A stretch of 35,057 nt of DNA, from the NCBI GenBank assembly GCA_000934455.1, contig KN883608.1, positions 116,228 through 151,284 on the forward strand, given 5' to 3'. Position numbers and translations under genes: made by a program. This document shows, in pieces, positions 11,734 to 21,286 of this stretch (its first letter is position 1; every line of letters starts with the position of its first letter). Below the pieces are notes generated by a model that saw nothing but the letters and a program-made list of their open reading frames with translations, was not told where the DNA came from and searched no databases. This stretch comes from Apostichopus parvimensis. Taxonomy: Eukaryota > Echinodermata > Holothuroidea > Aspidochirotida > Stichopodidae.

Positions 11734-14700
11734 ATGGCGACGACAGACACTTCTAATTTGGTTACTTCGAAAACTCCTTTACAACCACTCTATTATGCTC
11801 TGTATGCATACCATGCTAACAGGTAAAGTCAAATTAACAAAATATTAAGTAAGAATCGTGATTTTCTGACCATTATTACGTTTTCGTATGTCTCCTAAAA
11901 CCTATTATTCTCGAGAAGCATATGGACTCATATAGTATCGGTTGCGCGAAATAGTTTATATTTGGAATGAAAACAATGGTTCAAATGTTTACTGATAGAT
12001 ACAGTAGTCTCTGAAACAATACAATGGAGGCTTCCGTGTTTTCTTTAACCACATACTATAATTATATCACTTGTTACCTTTCTTTAGCAAAGGACCTAAT
12101 ATCTGAGGTGGTGTCTTTTCTTCTGGGTGACAGAATCACACAATAAAGAAAAAAAAAAGCATTTCTACATTCTAGCCTAGTACTATAGGCCTACACCATA
12201 AAGCACTGACCTTTCACTTCCAGATTAGAAAGAAAGACAGATTTATTTTTTCTTTACCATTTGCAGACCAAGCAAAGAAGCTGATAGCATAGAGGGTGAT
12301 CAAGGCGCTTCCACATCAGTAGCAGATTTCTTGCAAAGAGAAGCAACTTCAAATAGTGATTTCAGGTGGAGCACTTGTACTCTACAACTAACTTATTGTA
12401 AAGTTTAGACACAAAATAATTTTGAGGAAAGGATTTTAATTTGCAAATTTGATCATGAAATCAACTTAACATTACTAACTGCTTGAAGTATGCAGTTAAT
12501 ATGTACTTAGATTGTTGCAAAACAAGGAGTGAGTAAAGAATAAACAAGAATGGAGTTTGGGATGTTGGGTAGGGGTGGGGATGTTAGAAATGAAGTGAGG
12601 TTGATGCCTAGCAGTTTATTCTTAAAGGAAAAGAAAAGTACAGACAAATGAGCTTCATGTTATATATATATATCTCTTGTATCCCATTGCTTAACAGTCT
12701 CAGCAGAATCGTCACAGATTTGTCCACAGAAGAGGAACATGTCCTCAGAGACTTTATATCCAAGAAGCTCTCTAAAGGAACTGTTTATGGAGGCAGTGGC
12801 AATGTCAATGAACTACATTTAGGGTGAGTATCAATAGAAATATGGAATCCCTTTGAAAGTAGGTACCATGGTCTAGTGTAGCTGAGCACTGATGGTTTGG
12901 TTACATTAAGGGAGTTATGTGTTGGGGGTGGGGGAGGGACAGTAAAGAGTGTCCTATTTAGTGGAAAGTTGTAGACTAAAGTGTAAGATTTATGGCATAT
13001 TAGTTATTTTACAGAAATTCTGAAAAAATAGATTGAAATATGATAGTGATTGAGGATGCTGCTAAGGTGGGGGTCACAGGCAGGTTTTGATTTCCACTGA
13101 CATAAATAGTATATCTGTATCCATTTGTGGTTTGATGCTTATGTGTACAAACAAAACTACATCCAACCTGGCAAAACAATTGACCCACCATTTCATGAGA
13201 TGCTGTCAGTGGTCTGTTTATTTGGAAGAAAAGTACAATGGTTTGTAATTATCAGAGTTACCAGGTGAATGTTATGGGAAACGCATAATATGCACATTCT
13301 GTGGTGTACGTACTGATGTCTCAAAGGGCTGATTTTATGCCACGTCATCACAGCAACTTGTGGAACTATAAACAGTGTTTTCTTGACCTTAGTAACCACG
13401 GTATTTTCAAATGAGTTTGAGCTGTGTTTTAATTACTTCCATGAAAATGTGAATGGAATTCCCAAACAATTACACACAGGTATGATATTACAAACATTCA
13501 AATTTATAGATAATTTCAAAAGTTTATTGTAAGTTAAAATGTTTAAAGGGTGTTTTCATCCTCTCTGTTGTTTTACCCCAGTCATTTCAAGTTTTTGAAT
13601 GTTTGCCAATTTTCTGTAAGTAGAGCATGATGAAGATGGCTGAGATTCCTGCGCTATTGAGAAAACTCAAGAATATATATATTCCATCATGATTTTTTTC
13701 CTTTTTTTTTTTGTAGAGAGGAAGAGGTTTCCTGTTATTTTTATTTGTTACGACAAACCAGCTTGGATTTAGAGGCAGAGCTAGATGGAACGGGTGGTAG
13801 TTTTTATACATCTCAAGAATATGTCATCTGCTTCCTCAGCTCACCGTCCTCCGGACTCGAAATATATCCTTTGCAACCTCTTCAGTTTCTTCTTTGCCAA
13901 TAAAAGACTATCAAATGGTCAAAGAAAGTGTTTGGTATGCGATGTCATCAGAAAAAGTAAATCAGAAGAGCAAATGTTTGCAAGCATTGTCAAAGGGTTC
14001 ATAACTTTGTGTTCTTAAGAATAGAAAATGAAAATAGTTTTCAATATTGGTAATCTGGCATGATATTAGAAAAAAAGGGAGAATGTCTAAGGAAATCATT
14101 TGGGTCAGTTTGAATGATTCTAGTGACTGGATTATGAGATTGCTCATTTAAATATGCAAATCTCGTAGTTGCCTGGTGAGAGAGAATGAAACACTTCATT
14201 TGACCTTTTTTTTTGTGTCAACTAGCAGTGTACAGAACTATTTCATCAGCATTCCTTAAGTAACCAATTTCGAAAAACAAATATCTTGATAAGTCAGGTG
14301 GGTTAGTGAATTATGTTGATGGCATTTACTTGTTTGATAAACAAAAAGGGCAGGTGTAGAAAGGATTTAGGTAATTGTTAGATTCCACTCCTTTCTATCA
14401 GTTCTTCACACTTTTCAGTCATTTAATGAATAAGAAATTCTTATCAGTTGATTCATATCATTGGGTTGGATGTGTGTCTGTATGCGTGTACGTATGTATG
14501 TTTCTTTAGAAAGTTCTTGCATGAGCTGTTATCATTTGCTTTAACATTTCGTGTCCCACATTTCGACCAGAACTAGATGCCTACAGTGAAGGTACATCTT
14601 ACTTATTAGATCAAAAGGTAAGCAAAGCAATTTGAAATTTATATCCAATTTTGCCATTTTAAAATTAACCATGCATCACCATATGAATATGCATACTGTC

Positions 14701-17700
14701 ATTGGCATATTTTTAAAACTTGACATCCCTTAGGTAAAGTCGGAGCCCTATCTTACCCAAGAACAAATCATTTATGTGAAAGATAAAAACGAAACAAAAC
14801 ATTTTGCTGTCAGACCTCTCTTGCTTCAAGTCCCCATATGGTACAAACTTTTACCCTAAACATATAAAAGCCAGATTAGAGTAGGCCAGTTGTAAGGGGA
14901 AGCTACAGTGAGAGGTAAAGAAACTTAGAGCATGTTTCTTCTTTGTTGGCCATTTTGCTTTTGCCCAATAAAAGTAGTAGAGAGACTGATGTTAAAATTA
15001 GCAAAAAAAGTTGATGGTATTTTACTATTTTTGTTTCAGACTGTCAAAGCATTAGATACCAATCATGCGATATTTTCAATTAGATATTTAATTCGTGATT
15101 CATTCTTTCGCTTCTTTTACAGGAATTGAACAATGACCGAATAAAAACTTACCTTGCCAAGTGGTTCACTGAATCCGCCGAATATATTTGTCGATGCGTG
15201 AACCGATTCCAAAAGGACATTGCTTACTTCATCAACGCAGTGAGTTCAAAGTAACGTTATTGAGCCCTATACCTACAAGAAAACTTTTATCTTGCTTCCC
15301 TCCTCAAAAGTTTTCTCTCAATGAGACATTGAATTGCCTGTCTATGAACACTCATTAATGTACAAGAATAATTTGGAAGGCCAGCACCCTGAGGAAAGTC
15401 CTTCTGAAACATTTTTTTATAGCAATGTTAGTAAACTAAAAGTTTTGGCTCATACCTGATCATCTTTAAGTGTCTGTTTTAAGTTGTTTGTCTATCTGGT
15501 CCATTCATTTGTTTGTTTGAATGTTAAACACATTTGAAAATTGTATCAGTTTGTAGTTTAAAATTATGTGAACACAGTTATATGCCAGAATCTGGCTGTA
15601 CATTCAGTTTTTATTGGATTGTTAATTGATTTTTTATTAAAGACTTTGGAATGTTTTTGTTTTCTTTTGCAGGCATTAATGGAAAGTCATTTGGACATTC
15701 AAGGTGCTACCGCTCAAACAAAAGAAGATGTGAAAAAGTGAGGTTCTATTGTTTAGTTTGGAACTCTATTAAATAGGATTTTATTTATGATATCGTATTC
15801 ATTGTTACGTGCAGATTATGTCATTTTGACACATGCATAAAAATTCATATTAAGCAAAGTACTTTCAAAAGGTTTACTTTTGAAGAGAATATTGGGGTAT
15901 ATCTGGTCAGACAACCAGACAACCATGCCTTGTGCGCGGCAGCAGATTGATCTACCGGTTCAGTGGCTGGGAACTGTTGCTGCTCTCCATCCAAGGTGTT
16001 AAGGAGCCGTCAGGTTGAGGTGCCAAATGTGCTTATATACTCTTGGTCTTGAAAGATCTTAGTTCTGTCCGAGGTGCCAATAGTGACCGCTTGCCTTAAT
16101 GCTTCAGTGTAGCCGGGTGTGTTGGTTGTGTCGGTTGTGCCAGTTGTGTTGGTTGCACCGGTTGTGTCGGTTGTGCCAGTAGTGTTGGTTGTGGTGGTTG
16201 CACCGGTTGTGTCAGTTTTGCTGGGTGTGTTGGTTGTGCCGGTTGTGGCGGTTGCACTGGTTGTGGCGGTTGTGTTGCTTGCACCGGTTGCACCGGTTGT
16301 GCCGGTTGCACCGGTTGTGTCAGTTGTACCAGTAGCAATTTATGCTCCAGTCCTCCTCTGCTTGTGCTATGTAATATCTTATGAGATATCAAACTCTCTG
16401 TCTGGATAATTGATAAGAAGACCTGGTGGACAAGGTACAAAATTTCTTTCAAAATGCAGATGAGCTCATTAAGCTATTCCTGTTTGTTTCAATATGCAGA
16501 AGATGCTCATTAATCTATTCCTGTTCAATATGCAGATGAGCTCATTAATCTATTCCTGTTTGTTTCAATATGCAGATGAGCTCATTAAGCTATTTCTGTT
16601 TGATATTTTCTTGTCACATTTCCTCAGATTCATGAAGGCGTGCAGTTTATCCGAGCTTTTACAGAAGGCGGCTGACAACGATGCAACAAGCAACATAGAA
16701 GGCATGTTGATAGATTTAGATGTCAACAGCTCTTCAAACTCGAGCGACACTTCCTCTGCACTAGGCGATAAGCCAGTACTGAGGATAGAGGGCGACACAT
16801 ACAAGATAGAAAATGCAGGTGAGTATGTTATTACCATCGAGTGTTATACGATATATCTGTGTTAGTAAGAGGAAATAGAATTTTGAAAATTTGAAAGTTT
16901 TCTTCGTCTATTCAGGTAACAATGTTGTGACATTAATGTGATATCAAAGGTCAAAAATGAGAAACACCCACATGGCAAATATTGATAATTCTGCTTCTAT
17001 TAACAGAAGCCTCTCAGTCATTATAGAATACAATGTTTAATTTCCTTGCTGGAGGCAAGATGAATGTGATTTGGATTGTGTGTGTATGTGTTGATTACCA
17101 TTGTTGGATGTCACACTGGAAAGCACTGTTGCAACATAGCAAAGTTCTAGTGGAGCTAAGGGCTCAAAGTGAACAGTCATATTTTACATTTTCTCTTCTC
17201 AGAAAAATCAAATCTGGCTGATGATTGGGCAGTGTCAATGCTGAAAGACACATCCAGTTCAGCATATCTGAGGCAAGTCATTGAAGACTTTAAGCTGAAG
17301 ACGATACAAGACTTAAACACCCTCAAGAGACTAGTAAGACAGGCAGAGAACGATCATTATGCGCTTTACAGGTAACTGAATTTAATAATGCATTGTGGGT
17401 AGTTGGTTTTAGAGGCTTATAGTTTAGTCAAAAACTGTCCTAACTGATCCATGACTGAAAATACTCTGAATGTATGCTTTACAGGTAACTGAATTTAATA
17501 ATGCATTGTGGGTAGTTGGTTTTGGAGGATCAACTGTCCTAACTGATCCATGACTTGAACACTCTGAATAAACGCTTTACAGGTAACTGAATTCAATAAC
17601 GCATAGTTGTGGGTAGTTGGTTTTACAGGATCATAATTTAGTCAAAAACTGATCCACGACTTAAAATACTCTGAATGGACAAGTCATTGTGCTCCTTACA

Positions 17701-18478
17701 GGAAAACTAAAGGCTGTATCTCAAAGCATTGAGAGTATTCGGTTACTGCGTAACATGCTCTTCTTACAAGAAACTGAAGTTGTGATTAAGTAAGTGACTG
17801 TTTTTTTTTCCCTGAACTGTATATGAAATCACAAACTGCTGGTTAAATTTGTTTGCTAACTGCCAAAACTGCGATTCAGACATTAGTAGGAAGTCCCAAA
17901 ATGTTAGCCAAATAGAAGGTTCTACCCTGCCAGTGCTTCTGACCCTTCTAATTATTCTCAAAGATTGAGGTGTGTTGAAATAAAACTATGTTGTTTTCTG
18001 AGAAACAGGGTACTTGCAGGGTGGAGTCAACATGACTTTGACAACACAACAACATGAAATCTCTTACAACATGACAGCATATTTGTTTAACACTATTTAT
18101 AGTTACTGTGTAACTCCCATGTTACACCGGACTGAAAAATTTCCTTTTAGTTTTGGGGTTAATTTCCAGATAGCATCTGAAGGTAATAAAAATTAAAGAG
18201 AGTCAGTTTTTTATTTTATGACCTCCTGATTGTGTCAGTGTGAATCTCCCGACCTCTAAGGTCACCATTTTACGATATTGACATACTTTGATCATTGAAT
18301 CATTCGTTCCTGTTACCCCCTCAGAGCTTACACGTTTCTTCGGGACTGCGGGAGCGGAGCGATATTGTTACGACAGATATGGAAAGACGACAACTCTGTA
18401 TCGGTCAAAGACACCCAGAATGTCCTGAGGATTTTGGAAGACTTTATAAAGGACACAGATAGTTTCAGGAAAGATTAA
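11734..18478 (+). CDS. C17orf75: C17orf75 / Njmu-R1 homologue, complete, 10 coding exons
   Basis: Exons: 11734-11822, 12267-12365, 12698-12823, 13717-13863, 14560-14617, 15123-15239, 15673-15737, 16628-16818, 17203-17371, 18325-18478. All join in frame to 404 residues (human Njmu-R1 is 396). Conserved blocks against the human protein as I know it: [10 protein letters not shown] (about 21-30), [17 protein letters not shown] (about 83-99), CYFYLLRQ after residue 109, [12 protein letters not shown] across the exon 4-5 junction, IKTYLAKWF in exon 6, [16 protein letters not shown] (321-336) and [12 protein letters not shown] in exon 10. In human cells C17orf75 associates with the WDR11-FAM91A1 complex at the trans-Golgi network, which works with TBC1D23 and golgins in vesicle capture; that role is inherited by homology. 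Nine junctions were read from splice consensus. Intron 4 is AT-AC (U12 type). The start is the only in-frame ATG ahead of the conserved block. The protein is soluble and mostly helical, with no signal peptide. Confidence 0.93.
13864..14559 (+). other. C17orf75: U12-type AT-AC intron (intron 4 of C17orf75)
   Basis: The intron begins ATATCCTTT, the exact minor-spliceosome AT-AC 5' consensus, and ends in CCCAC with a branch-like TTTGCTTTAAC at 14535-14545. The branch A at 14544 is 15 bases before the final C, within the usual U12 spacing, and there is no strong polypyrimidine tract. Joining exon 4 (...GAA AT) to exon 5 (A TTT CGA...) restores [12 protein letters not shown], which parallels human GLELFRLELDKY. 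The only GT donor nearby (CTTCA|GTTTCT) gives the wrong phase, and reading through meets a stop (CAA TAA), so a GT-AG alternative does not work. Confidence 0.9.
16114..16338 (+). repeat. 9-bp minisatellite (GGTTGTGYC-like), about 25 copies
   Basis: Degenerate units of GGTTGTGCC, GGTTGCACC and GGTTGTGTC repeat with strict 9-base spacing inside intron 7 of C17orf75. Because the period is a multiple of three, open frames arise on both strands (Val-rich on plus, Gln-Pro-rich on minus); these are by-products and not genes. Confidence 0.9.
16451..16605 (+). repeat. Tandem repeat of about 40 bp with decoy splice acceptors, four copies
   Basis: Four copies spaced 40, 36 and 40 bases share the order TGCAGATGAGCTCATTAA, then CTATTCCTGTTTGTTTCAATA. 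Copies 1, 3 and 4 contain the perfect palindrome ATGAGCTCAT (16460-16469, 16536-16545, 16576-16585). Each unit contains pyrimidine-rich sequence followed by TGCAG, a plausible 3' splice site, and the array ends about 20 bases before the true exon 8 acceptor at 16627. Confidence 0.85.
17361..17700 (+). repeat. Tandem repeat of about 110 bp that includes the exon 9 donor, three copies
   Basis: Three copies begin with CTTTACAG|GTAACTGAA and continue with ATTGTGGGTAGTTGGTTTT and, later, CTGATCCATGACT. Donor-like sites fall at 17372, 17485 and 17583 (spacing 113 and 98). The first is the real exon 9 donor, so the unit includes the last bases of the exon. Weak further copies of the TTACAG motif appear near 17700 and 17770. 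Confidence 0.88.
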
Positions 18479-20597
18479 TTTAGCGTTTTCATCTTTTGGG
18501 AAAAAAAAAATGGTACTAAGGTTTTATGAGGAGAAGCATTTTCAAACCAGTCAATATTCTAATTAATCATCAAAACTGTGTATTTGAAGGTCAAAATAAA
18601 ATGAAACTGTTAGCAAACTGCTTATCCACTAAAGAGCCTGTGTATTAAGAGAATGTGTAAAAGTAAGTTGGCCTGTTGGATAGAACCAACTTACCTCCAA
18701 TATTTTGTGTTAAGGATCTAGAGAAAAATTTTCAAATTAATATTTTGAGATATATCTTTTCAGTGGTGTGTTCGATCGTCACCTTATTTTATCAAATGAC
18801 AGGAGTAGATGTTGTGGCATGGATGATAATGATGATGTAAGTGAAGGGGTTCCCCTCACCTGCATTGGAAAATTGCTGAATTTACTCACGTCATCTCATG
18901 CAGTTGGAGAGGTTTATTCAATTATAGTAATAGTAGAGCAACCATATTTCTAACTGAAGAACAAATTGTCCTGGCCTGGGGGAGTGGTATAACTTTAGTG
19001 ACACCCCCTCCCCATTCCTTTTGTGGGGGTAAAAATGATTTTGAAGTGTATCTACATGAAAGTGGTATAAAATTTGAACGTTAACAAGCAATATGCCTTG
19101 TAAGATCAGAAGGGTTGAAGGACTGTTACTATTGTCAAGTTTGCCATTAACTGCTCGAAGTGAAGTAGCTGGATCTCAATCTTTGTTGAGAAACTTTTAC
19201 CACTGCATTTATGAAAACTTTGTAAGAACCGAAAAATCCTGACTTTTTTTCTTCTTAAAATTGTTTAAATGCACTCAGATGTTCTTGAAGGATAGAGCAA
19301 AGCTTGGTTGTGCTGGAATGAACCAAAAATGAATCAAACCATTCCCCCCCCCCCCCTAGCTATTGCCATCAAAAAAGTTTCCACTCTTTGTATGAGGCTT
19401 TCTCTTACATGTACCTCATTCATTTTTATCTGTTAGTGTTTATTAAGATAATGTCCAAAAACAAAAGAAAGGAAAACAGCATTAGAGACATTTGAGAATG
19501 ATAAGAAAAATAATGAGGAGAAAATGTTTTAGTTTTGACTTTTTTATTCCATAACAACTCTGTTGTTCAAATTGATTTGCAATGTACATTCCATAGAGGA
19601 GAAAAATAAAAACTTACGAAAACATTGAAGTTTAATGCTGCATACAAGGTAAACGATTTAAATTAAACTCAAAGTGAAATACGTCAATGGCTTGGTGCAT
19701 GGATGGATGGATTGATCAAGGTTTGGAATTGAGAACAATGTTCCCATTTTTTGTTTCCATATACATATGTGTATTTATGTACAATACAAGAATTAGTGTA
19801 ATAAATGTAAAAAAAAACAAAATTGTATAAACGTTTCTATACTGTTTCCATATCTTTTTGCTTTTTGAATATTCCATCTTTAATCAGTCTGCAAAGTGGG
19901 TCCAATTACTTTAAATATTTGCATAACTGTTGTTATTTCTATGAATTGAGCAGTGGTCAGCTACCATCTAAGTTTGTCACTAGAACCGTAACATCAGGGT
20001 GTGTGCAGAATATCTCTAATTTGAATAATGCCATGCAAAAGGAAACAAACAATGGAGAAATATTTATGAAATGTTTATATTAAAGTTTCATCATGTATCT
20101 AATTTCCACTATAAGTACCTCCATGGCAAAACAGGAAAATCTATGCATGTTTACATTTGTGCTGGAACTTTTAAGAATGCAGTATGTCACAACATACTTG
20201 AAACAGCCATCTGTCAAATTTTTTAGGCATTTGGCTGCAACTTGGGGATTATGGGACATACCTGAATCTTTCTGAGCAGTAATTTAAGAGTTTTGGTGTG
20301 ATATGTAACAGTGGTTTTGATATCCTACCATTACATTTGATCTCATTAACTTAAACTATGAAAGATATCGTGCACTGAGTAACAGTGATGACCCACATTG
20401 TTTTGCAGTAACATATTCAAGTTTAAATACTTGATTATATGCTGCATGAGAGAGGCTTAATTACAGGAATTTGGACAAAAATTATCCAAAAATGTTTAAA
20501 AAAAATGAGTGGAGTTTATAAAAAAAAAAACCTGTACTGTCACACCCTTTTGGGTTCGTAATGGAAAGAAGCTTTAAACATCGCTGACCAGAGAAAT
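18479..20597. other. Convergent 3' region between C17orf75 and DNAI2
   Basis: This holds the C17orf75 3' UTR and spacer. AATAAA hexamers on the plus strand occur at 18595-18600 and 19605-19610. A 13-base C run lies at 19344-19356. Open frames of about 60-86 codons show no conserved features, and I see no further gene. Confidence 0.6.
18595..18600 (+). terminator. Polyadenylation signal of the C17orf75 homologue
   Basis: Canonical AATAAA lies 117 bases after the stop codon, in AT-rich sequence. A second hexamer at 19605 could mark a longer transcript. The choice is inferred. Confidence 0.5.
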
Positions 20598-20704
20598 TTT
20601 ATTGCTTGGAAGTGTCGGTTCTTTTTAAATAATCCCTCTGACGATATTCCCACTACCCTGGGGGGTGATTCTGCTGGTATGTAATCCACTCGTAGTTCAC
20701 TCAT
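20585..20704 (-). other. DNAI2: Predicted last, non-coding exon of DNAI2
   Basis: The stop-codon exon has a good donor (CCCAG|GTGAAT) six bases after the TAG, and the minus strand has an acceptor CTTTTTCAG ending at 20705 followed by the AATAAA at 20598. Together these suggest a 3' UTR intron at 20705-21280. The 3' end is approximate. Confidence 0.45.
20598..20603 (-). terminator. DNAI2: Polyadenylation signal of DNAI2
   Basis: TTTATT on the plus strand is AATAAA on the minus strand. It lies about 100 bases into the predicted last 3' UTR exon. Confidence 0.5.
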
Positions 20705-21286
20705 CTGAAAAAGAAAGCAAGGAGCTTCAGCACAAAGATCTGTAATACTATATGGATTGGGAGTTCTAGCTGTGTGTTAATGTCCAATACAATAATGCCC
20801 ATACAGTGAAGCAGTAATTTCAGAAAAGTAAAGAGCCACTTTCTGTCAAATCTTGGTTAATTTTTGTTATTGATGGTAAAGGTAGAAAGGTTTTTAACTT
20901 AACTTTTTACATCAGTAAACTAGCAGAAAAACAGATCAATCTTAAATGGGGCAAATATTTCTTCCTACTCCCAAGGGTCCCTCAAAAATTGTACTGTTTT
21001 GAATATGGGCATGAAGGGAATCAAACTATGACCTCCTTTCTACAGAACTTGCCAAATTAGATTTATCGAAGGTTAACATTCTTATTCCAAAATTATACTA
21101 GTATTTAATGGTCTTTTAGTTTTAGGAAAAAGTTCTCTATTATTTTGCATGGTGGAAAGTGTCAACAGGAAAGGTATTTTACATTCTATCAAAATTTGAT
21201 ATTGCTAACAGAGTGGGGTTGAGGGGGGGGGGTTGGGGTGAGGGGTGCTTGGTTAATTACTATAAACAGAGGATATTCACCTGGGA

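Larger units (their letters stand above)
11823..18324 (+). other. Introns of the C17orf75 homologue
   Basis: Nine introns lie between the exons listed for the gene. Introns 1-3 (11823-12266, 12366-12697, 12824-13716) and intron 6 (15240-15672) hold nothing recognisable beyond short AT or T runs. Intron 5 (14618-15122), intron 8 (16819-17202) and most of intron 9 after 17780 also look empty. Intron 7 holds a 9-bp minisatellite and a tandem repeat of about 40 bp. Intron 9 opens with a tandem repeat of about 110 bp. Intron 4 is the AT-AC intron. Confidence 0.75.

Noticed and set aside
13864..13890. GT donor CTTCA|GTTTCT as the end of C17orf75 exon 4
   Set aside because: It leaves a phase that brings a stop in exon 5 and loses the conserved GLE-FR-ELD segment; the AT-AC boundary solves both.
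16096..16452. Gln-Pro-rich minus-strand and Val-rich plus-strand proteins
   Set aside because: Both are translations of the 9-bp minisatellite in an intron.
16090..17700. CRISPR-like array
   Set aside because: The repeats are direct tandem repeats without unique spacers, in an animal gene intron.
18768..20275. Small open frames in the convergent 3' region
   Set aside because: No conserved domain, splice support or composition bias beyond chance.
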